From Euperipatoides rowelli (Eukaryota > Onychophora > Udeonychophora > Euonychophora > Peripatopsidae), in the NCBI GenBank assembly GCA_003024985.2, contig PXIH01S0010298.1: a stretch of 10,636 nucleotides of DNA, one strand, 5' to 3'. The notes below the pieces were generated by a model, which worked only from the letters and a program-made list of their open reading frames with translations, ran no database searches and was not told where the DNA came from. Made by a program: the position numbers and the translations under genes. This document shows, piece by piece, positions 1-6,869 of this stretch; the stretch's first letter is position 1; the number at the start of each line of letters is the position of its first letter.

Positions 1-278
1 TTTAAATTTTTAAAATTGATTAATAAAACAAATATTTTTAGGTAAAACTAAACATAAATCAATTAAAAAAAATCATTGATAAACCACTTTAATTTTTTTT
101 TCTTAAAAAAAATCAATTATAATTTTAGTCCCTTTGAACATAAATTTTGAATCATTTTTGAGGCTAACAATGTAAGGATTGCTAAATTGTAAAGAATAAA
201 ATGGTGATTTATAATTGACAGTGGAGTGGAAGAAAATTTGTTAACGTCGATATATAATCGGCATTGGAGAAGAAAGGG
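1..278 (-). mobile_element. Diverged, partial copy of the TTAA-flanked piggyBac-like MITE
   Basis: This segment aligns in reverse complement with the MITE at 1786-2017. The best-matching stretch is about 120-230, with shared blocks such as ATTTTAGTCCCTTT, a CATTTTTGA(A/G)GCTAA block, GATTGCTAAA and AGTGGAGTGGAA. The terminal-repeat-like GTGGAGTGGAA occurs at about 222-232. A second degenerate end reading GAAAGGG followed by TTAA lies at 272-282, so the exact right end is uncertain, and about 35 bp (245-278) may be an insertion or a duplicated end. The left end is either beyond the window or unrecognisably decayed. It is non-coding and non-autonomous. The assignment rests on homology to the second copy. 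Confidence 0.7.
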
Positions 279-282
279 TTAA

Positions 283-866
283 CATCTGTGAACCATATCT
301 GTAGATAGGCTTGGAAAACTTCATTTATAAAAAAACAAACATATTTCAGCATAAAATTTAATCACTAGACAGTGAAATATGCATATTTTTTATAAGAAAA
401 ATATGTACAGTAATTATTTATTAATGAACATAGACAGTTGTTTTATAAAGTGTAAATCTTAATATAATGCATTAATGTTTTATGAAATAAAACAATAAAT
501 ACAGCATGTTGTTTTATATTGTATTCACATCAGAAAAAAATAATAAAAAATGGAAATGTGAAAATACATGAATAATAAACTCTACGTAGATTAGCCTAAT
601 ATCTTTTTTTCAAGTCAATCACACATTAAAATGTGCTTTAAAATTATCAAAATTACTTAAAATGTTGCAAGAAATTAGAATAGCTAATAATAAATTAGTA
701 GACCATAAAATCATTTTAAAAAGCAATGACTATAATTTTCAATCATGATTAAAAACTTCACTGGGATGGGGTGGGGGATCTTCAATTAAAAAATGGTCTG
801 CCTTGAAAATGTGTTAAATTTAAAAAAAGGAGAAAAAAAAAAAAGACTTTCTCTAAGCTTAAGTTG
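283..866. other. AT-rich DNA with no recognisable gene
   Basis: This is low-complexity A/T-rich sequence with stops in all frames. It contains a G-rich patch at 763-777 (three G runs) and a poly-A tract near 831-845. No RNA gene, coding exon or further transposon end was recognised. Confidence 0.6.
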
Positions 867-985
867 TACAGGTAATTCTTGAGTTACACAATTTGATTTA
901 CGTTTTTTGGAATAACATGATTTACAAATCACTACCACTTCTCAAATTACACTATCAATTATTTGAAATAACACATTTTGCAAAG
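867..985 (+). repeat. Interspersed repeat family A, copy 1
   Basis: The segment starts TACAGGTAATTCTTGAG and aligns over about 120 bp with 6233-6350. Shared blocks include TTTGATTTACG/TTTAATTTACG, GGAATAACATGATTT against AATAATGCATATTT, CTACCA, and a final ATTTGAAATAACACATTTTGCAAA against ATTTGGAATAATGCGATTTTCAAA. Several differences are CA or TG where the other copy has CG, the pattern expected from decay of methylated CpGs. No coding capacity is visible. The family was not recognised by name. It shares its first 20 or so bases with family B. Confidence 0.6.
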
Positions 986-1254
986 AAAAAAAAATGAAAA
1001 TATATACTTAATTTAGAATACAAATAAGACAATGAAAATCTGTCAAAAATGAAAAAGTAATGAATCTTCTATACTTTTGTTACAGTAATGTTATGATAAT
1101 CTGAGAGAAATTCATTCATTCATTTATTTCAAATTGATTCAAATTCTTTATGGAAATGTTTTTCTATGAATAAATGTTATGCCTATTATCCTAAATTCAA
1201 ATCCATCCCTCCACCAATACCCACATCTATAAATACAAGTTTTATCAAATTAAC

Positions 1255-1266
1255 CTACAAGAAGTT
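1255..1266 (+). repeat. 12-bp direct repeat, left copy, flanking the palindrome region
   Basis: CTACAAGAAGTT occurs here and again at 1631-1642, immediately beyond the right arm of the perfect inverted repeat. The pair could be a target-site duplication around an inserted 1267-1630 segment, or microhomology used in a template switch. Neither reading is proven. Confidence 0.5.
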
Positions 1267-1305
1267 GAAAGAACATCAAACATCTAATGCATTGGAAAAT
1301 GATTT

Positions 1306-1631
1306 GAGAGGAACATCAACGTCAAAATAATGCATGAAGTTTTTCTTCTTTAAATTATGTATTTATTAAACAAATGAGGGCATCATGCCGATTATAATTT
1401 CTGCCTTTGTATAGGCGTTTTCAAGGCAAACAGTGCTGTTAAAGCTGAGCAGTTTTTAAAAACTGCTCAGCTTCACTTTAAAAACTGCTCAGCTTTAACA
1501 GCACTGTTTGCCTTGAAAACGCCTATACAAAGGCAGAAATTATAATCGGCATGATGCCCTCATTTGTTTAATAAATACATAATTTAAAGAAGAAAAACTT
1601 CATGCATTATTTTGACGTTGATGTTCCTCTC
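1306..1631. repeat. Perfect long inverted repeat (155-bp arms, 16-nt loop)
   Basis: Arm 1306-1460 is the exact reverse complement of arm 1477-1631. I checked this base by base in blocks and saw no mismatch; pairing stops at 1305/1632 and at 1461/1476. The loop is only 16 nt. A transcript from either strand would fold into a 155-bp perfect hairpin, far longer than a microRNA precursor and like the hairpin-RNA loci that feed endogenous siRNA pathways in some animals (inference). The arms have no long open frame and no recognised transposon termini. Perfect identity beside an old, mutated MITE implies recent origin, arm-to-arm gene conversion, or an assembly or library fold-back artefact. Confidence 0.95.
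1442..1473. repeat. Nested 32-bp perfect palindrome at the hairpin tip
   Basis: Bases 1442-1473 read as their own reverse complement, with core GCTGAGCAGTTTTT and its mirror. The right half (AAAAACTGCTCAGCTTT-like) is repeated directly at about 1479-1496. The tip of the large hairpin therefore contains three copies of the CTGCTCAGC block, in both orientations. The short palindrome may have seeded the fold-back that made the longer one (inference). Confidence 0.9.
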
Positions 1632-1642
1632 TACAAGAAGTT
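1631..1642 (+). repeat. 12-bp direct repeat, right copy, flanking the palindrome region
   Basis: This is identical to 1255-1266. It starts on the last base of the right arm of the inverted repeat; sequence downstream (AATAATATTG) differs from that after the left copy (GAAAGAACATC). Confidence 0.5.
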
Positions 1643-1785
1643 AATAATATTGAGTAGAATAAAAGAAATGTTGTGGTAAGGTGATGAATAGCTCCGATAA
1701 AATCTTTATTTTTGGTAAGTTTTGTCAAACTTTTCAATTTAACTAAGTTATAATTCATTATCTGAGATGTTTTAAAATGGTTTAA

Positions 1786-2017
1786 CCCTTTCCACTCCAC
1801 TGACGGTTATTTTATGACATTTTTTCTTTAGAATTCATCAGTTTAGCAATCATTATTAGCTTCAAAAATGCTTAAAATTTAGTAAATTCATGCTTAAAGG
1901 GACTAAAATATATATATATTTTTAATTATACAAAATGATTTAAAAAAAAAACTAAAATTAACGTTAGGGGATTTAAAAGAATGCAATCAATGTAATTTTA
2001 ATGTGGAGTGGAAAGGG
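1786..2017 (+). mobile_element. piggyBac-like MITE, 232 bp, with 15-bp TIRs and TTAA target duplication
   Basis: The left end CCCTTTCCACTCCAC (1786-1800) is the exact reverse complement of the right end at 2003-2017. TTAA flanks both sides (1782-1785 and 2018-2021). TTAA target sites with TIRs beginning CCC are typical of piggyBac-superfamily elements, including their short non-autonomous derivatives. The interior is A/T-rich, has no open frame of note and holds an (AT)n run near 1907-1919. A related, inverted copy lies at 1-278, so the family has been mobile in this genome. No transposase is encoded in the window. Confidence 0.85.
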
Positions 2018-2021
2018 TTAA

Positions 2022-2867
2022 AGGATTTCCTGATTCAAGTTTTCTTGAAATTAGGGAATTACTCGAACTTTTGTGGTATAGGTTTTTTCTGTTGAGTTTC
2101 ACATGTAACTTTGTGAAAGCCAGAATTAACCGTTACGATTATGGATATTATTTCCTGACTGATTTTGACTTCTAATGGTCTTCGATTATTGGAATTTATT
2201 ACTGAAAGATGCTGAACCTTTTATGAAATTTTTATTCTCGAAATATTAAGAATTTACTTGATTTCCTATTTTGGTGGTTTTTGAAGATGTCAACGTTACT
2301 CTACACGGAGGCCTCATTGAAAGCTTTGAATTTTGCTATGTTATTACTTCATTCTAACACTTTTTTATTAGATTTAATTTTATATTCAAGCTATGGATTA
2401 ATTTGTGTGTGTTTTATTTATTTTCTTGAGGATTGTTGAAGTTGCACTTTGGTACATTATCAACGAGGATGCGCCATTTTGTCACAATTCTTCGATTATT
2501 TTCTTAGAAGATTTTATGATTTGTTTACCCTTAAAATAACTCTTTATTGATACTGATTATGACTTTTTGTAACTGCTATTTGGATTTGTTTTCAAGATTC
2601 TACTAATTTAGGATTATAATCTATGGTTAATCATCAATGAGGATTCGCCATTTTGCTCACATCCATTTGTTGACTTTCAATAACTTTTTTTTTAACATTT
2701 TTCTAATGGTTAAATGATAAATATTTAACTAATGATTTAAATTCTTTCTAATAATTTATAGTAGTCACATTAATTATTTAATTGGACTCAATTACAACTT
2801 ATTAAATTTTATTTTAATATAATTTTTAAAATCTAATTAAAACATAAAAGGGTGAAATTCCCTTAAA
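2022..2867. other. Non-coding stretch with an old internal direct repeat
   Basis: No exon or RNA gene was recognised. Sequence is slightly less A/T-extreme than its surroundings. It contains a 27-28 nt direct repeat, described separately. All frames carry frequent stops. Confidence 0.5.
2459..2660 (+). repeat. Pair of direct repeats about 174 bp apart
   Basis: Bases 2459-2485 and 2633-2660 share ATCAA(C/T)GAGGAT(G/T)CGCCATTTTG followed by (T/CT)CAC. Only two or three substitutions and one inserted base separate them. Sequence outside this core is poorly conserved, so this is either a decayed tandem duplication or two copies of a short conserved motif. On the minus strand each copy contains AAAATGGCG, which resembles a YY1-type core, but no promoter context is visible. 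Confidence 0.5.
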
Positions 2868-3009
2868 AAATGTTTTTGTTTGCATCACTTCCCATAATCC
2901 TCAGCATTTCCATAATTTCCTATGGAAAATTTATGTTTGATTTACACATTTTTGTTTTAAACGCTAATTCAAAGAACACAACTCCAGTGTAAATCAAGAA
3001 TTAACTGTA
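2868..3009 (-). repeat. Interspersed repeat family B, copy 1
   Basis: Read on the minus strand it starts TACAGTTAATTCTTGATTTACAC and aligns over about 140 bp with the minus-strand reading of 7808-7948. Shared blocks include GTAAATCAAA against ACAAATCAAA, TTTTCCATAGGAAA against TTTTCCATAGAAAA, and the end (GGGAAGTG against GGGAAAGT). The first 23 bases also match family A at 867. It is non-coding, and the family was not identified by name. Confidence 0.65.
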
Positions 3010-3170
3010 TTAACATATTTGTATTACCGTTACTAAGAAAAAGAAGGGGAAAAAAAAATATTAAATCAAACACAGTATTATTGAAAGCAAAAAAAATACA
3101 ATCCAATTAAAATAAGTAAGGAGAAAATCAGTATTGAAAATCAATCTTTTGGGCTGATGTTCTCAATATT

Positions 3171-3211
3171 GATTCTTTTGATAACATGAAGTATCAAGTT
3201 ATCAAAGAATC
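3171..3211. repeat. Short imperfect hairpin
   Basis: GATTCTTTTGATAAC (3171-3185) pairs with GTTATCAAAGAATC (3198-3211) with a single bulged T and a 12-nt loop. At 14 paired bases it is too short and too A/T-rich to call a microRNA or an element end. It may be chance or a small MITE remnant. Confidence 0.45.
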
Positions 3212-3974
3212 CATCTCTAATTTGAAATATTAAAAAAAATTCAGGATACCATTTATTTTATCATGAAATATTTTAAGAGGTTAAAATTAATATTTTTTTA
3301 ATAATCATATTTTAAAATATCATTGCATAATATTTACAAATACTATATTATTTAAAATATTTTATTTTCTTCTAAAATAAAAACTAACTATAGTTTTTGA
3401 AACTAAAGAACAAAATTAGATAAAGAATCAATTCTGCAATTTATTTTTCCCCCTCTCTTCAAATATATTTAAGTTTTAGAATACCAACTGCAAACACAGT
3501 GTTCAAAAGAGTATTGAAAACATTTAATTGATCGTAATTATAATTAATGTACTATAGTTCTATATTTTGTAATTGATTACAAGTAACAATTTCTTTTTAG
3601 CAAAGTAATCAAATACAATAAGTACCGGTAATTGAAATTACTTTTAAGTACTTTCAAGAGTATGAATACTAAATGGCATTTTTTAATGAATTGAAAACGG
3701 GATGGAAAATTAGAAGAAAAAATTGTTGATTAAAAATCATTTAAATTATTTAAGAAATATTATAAAAATTAAATTATATTAAATTGTAATCACACACAAA
3801 AAAAATACTTAAAATTGCATGTTCAACATCATATCCAAAATTCGCCCAAATCCATCCATGGGAAAATACCTAAAATGTATATCTAATAATGGGGTTAGGT
3901 GTTACCTATTAAGTATACTTTAAAAAAAAATTCTGTGTGTGGACTGTAACTAGAAAAGTTGTGACAAATTATGA
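3212..3974. other. AT-rich DNA with no recognisable gene
   Basis: A/T-rich sequence broken up by stops. No splice-bounded open frame, RNA gene or transposon end was recognised. Confidence 0.55.
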
Positions 3975-4100
3975 AAAATTTGTTTTTTTAATGGAAAATG
4001 CTGCATCGCCATCCTGAAAATCATAGAGAACGTTGGAAGTGTCAGTGATTTGTTGTTAGTTCTCCAAAGCCCAGATGGGTATAGAATTTTAATGCCCTAA
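3975..4100 (+). other. Coding-like fragment of unknown identity
   Basis: One + frame is open from 3975 to the TAA at 4098-4100 (about 41 codons). It includes the peptide segment IAILKIIENVGSVSDLLLVL followed by QSPDGYRILMP. Base composition over 3993-4080 is about 44% G+C by hand count, far above the surroundings, and a second frame is also open for part of it (3992-4048). No upstream ATG in this frame gives a convincing start, and no strong acceptor was seen on its left. A weak donor-like GTATAG lies at 4079. It could be a true exon, a decayed coding relic, or a chance open frame in a G+C-richer patch. I do not recognise the family. Confidence 0.3.
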
Positions 4101-4336
4101 ATGTAAAACTTTGCATGTTTTTTTCAGTTTCAGAAAATTTTTGTTTTGAGCATTTTCAGCCTATCCAATTACAGTCCCCCAAATTGATATTTTGAATTTT
4201 TTTTTAATTTTACACTGAATTTAATATGATGAAGCATGTTTTATTCTTTCACATTTAACAATAATTTTTTAACTTTTTACCAGCTTATTTTTTTTACACC
4301 TGTTTTATTATTTAGTATTTATATTCTTTTCTACAG

Positions 4337-4444
4337 TTAGAACATATTAATTTGTTTAATATAAAATATTACAATGAAATAGATATTACAAGGCGGGGCC
4401 CGAAAGATTTAAAGCCTCAGCCCAAAGGAGAATATAGGCTTTAA
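4337..4444 (+). CDS. Possible terminal coding exon, unknown product
   Basis: A strong 3' splice acceptor (pyrimidine-rich TTATATTCTTTTCTACAG ending at 4336) precedes a frame open for exactly 35 codons to TAA at 4442-4444. The predicted peptide begins LEHINLFNIKYYNEID and ends with a basic, proline-containing tail (TRRGPKDLKPQPKGEYRL). The 4391-4435 part is the most G+C-rich block in this region, with GGCGGGGCCCG at its start. AATAAA follows the stop by about 53 nt. The combination fits a last exon, but the upstream exon was not found and the phase is unknown. Joining it to 3975-4078 through the weak donor there would give an immediate stop. The G+C-rich core could alternatively be a transposon relic. 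Confidence 0.3.
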   Translation, partial: LEHINLFNIKYYNEIDITRRGPKDLKPQPKGEYRL

Positions 4445-4496
4445 TTACATCATTTTTTTATACTGTAATTGTTAGTTATTCTATAGGAAATGTCCA

Positions 4497-4502
4497 AATA
4501 AA
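4497..4502 (+). terminator. Candidate polyadenylation signal AATAAA
   Basis: A canonical AATAAA hexamer lies about 53 nt after the stop of the possible terminal exon. AATAAA is frequent by chance in DNA this A/T-rich, so its value depends entirely on that exon being real. Confidence 0.25.
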
Positions 4503-4820
4503 TTATTAAATTCATAGATCACATAATTCAACTCACTTTTATGTAAAAAAAAACTTAATATAATTTCAATTTAGCCTTGTGAATTTGCAATTGTTTATAG
4601 TTTTTAATTTATTTTCCCAGATGTTTATATATTGGGTGGTTTAATTTTCATTATATAAGTTTATTTAAAATATTTAGTTGATGTCTAATTTTTTATAAGC
4701 ATAAAAATTACAACTGTCTGCAACCAACGGAATGCTATAGGCCTGTAATAAATATCCAGCAATTTAAATTGTATGTATAGGTAAGTTGATTAGTAATGGA
4801 AAATAATGTTTTCTGCTATT

Positions 4821-4832
4821 CCCCCCCCCCCC
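4821..4832 (+). repeat. Poly-C tract (12 C)
   Basis: Twelve consecutive C residues stand in otherwise A/T-rich sequence. With the G12 tract at 5781-5792 and G10 at 8122-8131, it is one of three long G:C homopolymers. The strand carrying G here is the minus strand. Confidence 0.9.
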
Positions 4833-4921
4833 TCATTTTTCTTTTTCTTCCATCAACATTTTAATCTCAAATAGCAGTTAATGAATTTGAGAAAAAAAAT
4901 TGTATTTTGAGCAAGCCTTGG

Positions 4922-5229
4922 TAATTATGGTTGATTATATATGGTCGATAATGTTCACTTTAGCAGAATGAAGATACTCAACCTATAATATCGAGTAATT
5001 ATTAATGCAATTATAAATTATTTTAGTCCATCTCTTGAACTGCATTGCAGACAATCTTGCTATAAAATAATGTTAACATTAGTGATATTTGCTTTTATAT
5101 CAACTATCAATAAAATTTATACTGCAATGACAACTGTCAGTCCACAAAATCACACTCTAATACAGGTCTTAATCATTTTAGTTAATTATGCAGTTGAATG
5201 GTCGATAATATTCACTTTAGCGAATGAAG
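4922..5229 (+). repeat. Two ~50-bp direct repeats upstream of the 5280 open frame
   Basis: Bases 4922-4973 and 5183-5229 share TAATTATG, a GTTGA block, and a nearly exact ATGGTCGATAAT(G/A)TTCACTTTAG followed by C(AG)AATGAAG. They lie about 257 bp apart. The intervening DNA does not align convincingly, so this is not a simple tandem array. Each copy contains a splice-acceptor-like TTCACTTTAG, and the second ends about 50 bp before the open frame at 5280. Possible roles include duplicated promoter elements, duplicated acceptors or ends of a lost element. Confidence 0.6.
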
Positions 5230-5279
5230 CTTCAAAATAACTAGACAGTTGAGTTTTTCAAAAACTATAAATAAAATAA

Positions 5280-5510
5280 ATGATCATTCACAGTACAGCT
5301 GTCACAGATCTCATTTTGAAATTAGAAAAATGTCTTCAAGGTAGTGAATGCCTAGTATACGATCGACGATATCAAAAGCTTTTAGATCAATATGAAGAAA
5401 CTATTAGAATTTCAGAAGAGTGTGGATTGGTTGATATCATAACTCTCCGAGTCAAAGTCCATCATATTCTTAGAATGAATAACAAAATAGCCAAAAAATT
5501 GTGTTGTTAA
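5280..5510 (+). CDS. Small open reading frame or terminal exon, 76 codons, unknown function
   Basis: This is the only open frame here whose composition looks protein-like. It has balanced residues, few homopolymers, and alternating charged and hydrophobic positions suggesting three helices: roughly residues 5-20 (TDLILKLEKCLQ), 25-49 (DRRYQKLLDQYEETIRISEE) and 50-74 (VDIITLRVKVHHILRMNNKI). This could be a TPR-like or other helical-repeat fragment, but no family was recognised. It ends in KKLCC. It carries four CpGs in a CpG-poor region. TAA at 5277-5279 sits directly before the ATG in frame, so it is either a short gene starting at 5280 or a last exon entered at an acceptor such as CAG at 5291-5293 or 5296-5298. 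The upstream pyrimidine tract is weak. A processed or decayed gene fragment is also possible. Confidence 0.45.
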   Translation: MIIHSTAVTDLILKLEKCLQGSECLVYDRRYQKLLDQYEETIRISEECGLVDIITLRVKVHHILRMNNKIAKKLCC

Positions 5511-5710
5511 ATTGCAAAAAGATACACTTAATAGAAACAGTTTCAAAATTCATCAAGAGTATAGATTACTCCTCAATTTACTAAAAATAAGTATTTTCAG
5601 TAATAATAATAATTTACTTAGATGTGTGATTACATGTAAACAGTTGTGGTTCTTCATTGTTTATTAAATTTTATGTAAAAATACTGTATATAAATGAAAA
5701 CTAAAGAGTT
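5511..5710 (+). other. Possible 3' UTR of the 5280 open frame
   Basis: A/T-rich sequence after the TAA contains ATTAAA at 5663-5668, a variant polyadenylation signal. TGTATATA at 5685-5692 matches the UGUANAUA element bound by Pumilio-family RNA-binding proteins. AATAAA at 5902-5907 is a more distal candidate. All depend on the open frame being transcribed. Confidence 0.25.
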
Positions 5711-5768
5711 AAGATTTTAGAATATAAGCAGAGCGCAAAGTAGGCTGGAATGAGATGGGACAACACAC

Positions 5769-5792
5769 TTTTTTTTTTTTGGGGGGGGGGGG
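5769..5792 (+). repeat. T12 directly joined to G12
   Basis: Twelve T (5769-5780) are followed immediately by twelve G (5781-5792). A G12 run can form intermolecular or slipped G-quadruplex structures, and lengths of such tracts are often misread by sequencers, so the exact counts should be treated as approximate. Confidence 0.9.
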
Positions 5793-6232
5793 AGATAAAG
5801 TAGGGAAGCAATACCATCCCACCATTTATTTTTATATAAATGTTTAGAAAGGAATGTATTAAAAGGCTGCAAACAGTCAATAATCAACATAAAAAAAAAT
5901 CAATAAAATTTATTTTGAATCATCTATAATTTAAAAAGAGAATACATCAATCAGAAAATATTATAAAATAATTTTTCCTCATGAATTTGGTTTAAATTTA
6001 GGGACAATAAAACAATAGGAAAACAAATTTATCATTAAAAACAAATAAGATATTTGTAATATAAAGAAGAATCACTATTCTCCACTTTTGAAAGCTCTTT
6101 TAAATGGCTATTTTTACCTTAAAGGAAAATATATTAGCTATTTTTACTTTAAAAACCCTGGCTAGAGGACTAAATTATTATACAGAAATATTTTTCTTCA
6201 CAGCTTGACCACTGGATATAAATACAGGTAGT
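5793..6232. other. AT-rich DNA with no recognisable gene
   Basis: Nothing coding was recognised. A small direct repeat GCTATTTTTAC(C/T)TTAAA occurs at 6107-6123 and 6137-6153, 30 bp apart. Confidence 0.55.
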
Positions 6233-6350
6233 CCTGAATTTAAGTAAATTTAATTTACGCATTTTTAAAATAATGCATATTTAGAATTACCGGTACTACC
6301 ATTTTTCTATTTATTTGATTCTTTATTTGGAATAATGCGATTTTCAAATT
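6233..6350 (+). repeat. Interspersed repeat family A, copy 2
   Basis: It starts TACAGGTAGTCCTGAATTTA and aligns with 867-985 in the same orientation. This copy retains a few CpGs (TTTACGCA, ACCGGTA, AATGCGAT) where copy 1 has lost or changed some. It ends just before the tandem duplication at 6362. Confidence 0.6.
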
Positions 6351-6361
6351 GGCAAGTGTTG

Positions 6362-6612
6362 TCTGGAGAAATATGTATAATATCTTGTTCTATTTTTTTT
6401 AAGCAAACATTATAGTGCAATAGATTTTAATTAATTTTATTTCTTATTTTGTTTTTCAGTTTAAATGACAAAAAAAAAATGCCTATTACTGGAATATNTC
6501 TGGAGAAATATGTATAATATCTTGTTCTATTTTTTTTAAGCAAACATTATAGTGCAATAGATTTTAATTAATTTTCTTTCTTTTTTCAGTTTAAATGACA
6601 AAAAAAAAAAGA
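6362..6612 (+). repeat. Near-identical tandem duplication, about 137-bp unit, with N at the junction
   Basis: Bases 6362-6438 are identical to 6499-6575 (77 nt, offset 137). The match continues to TTTAAATGAC plus an A-run in both copies, with one 7-nt indel in the T-rich stretch, so the offset there becomes 130. The undetermined base N at 6498 lies exactly before the second copy begins. Each unit contains a pyrimidine-rich tract ending in TTTTTCAG (to 6459 and 6589) that looks like a 3' splice acceptor, but no open frame of note follows. It may be a real recent duplication or two allelic contig ends joined end to end. Confidence 0.9.
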
Positions 6613-6869
6613 ACAAAAAAGCTCTAATTATTTGAATATAAAAAAGATAACGAAAAGCTTATCGCATAATTTTACAGTACTTTCTTTTAGACTGCAAGAC
6701 ATTCGATTACAATCGGATGTAATAAAATGTATGATGTGTCTTCTAATTAAATATTAACTATATATTAGGAAAGATAAGAAAAACTAACATATTTATTATT
6801 TCAAATGTAAGCCTACCCTTAATATTTAATGAAAAAGAGGAGGAAAAGTTACCTTTTTGTCTAAACAAG

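Noticed and set aside
763-777. G-rich patch as a G-quadruplex
   Set aside because: Only three runs of three or more G are present, and a standard intramolecular quadruplex needs four.
253-1552. Shared TATAATCGGCAT in the MITE-1 tail and the right palindrome arm
   Set aside because: The match is about 12 nt with no flanking similarity, so chance is likely in A/T-rich sequence.
1306-1631. Palindrome as a microRNA precursor or tRNA-type gene
   Set aside because: The stem is far too long and perfectly paired for a typical microRNA precursor, and no tRNA arms or polymerase III boxes were recognised.
1600-1800. Minus-strand open frame of 66 codons
   Set aside because: It overlaps the end of the right palindrome arm and the MITE terminal repeat, and has no protein-like features beyond a short hydrophobic stretch. 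It is best explained as a chance frame across repeats.
3991-4078. Joining the 3975 fragment to the 4337 exon through GTATAG at 4079
   Set aside because: The splice would put GGT followed by TAG at the junction, giving an immediate stop, and the donor is weak.
4600-4650. Acceptor-like TTTATTTTCCCAG followed by ATG
   Set aside because: All three frames after it close quickly or give only A/T-rich low-information peptides, and T-rich tracts ending in AG are common here.
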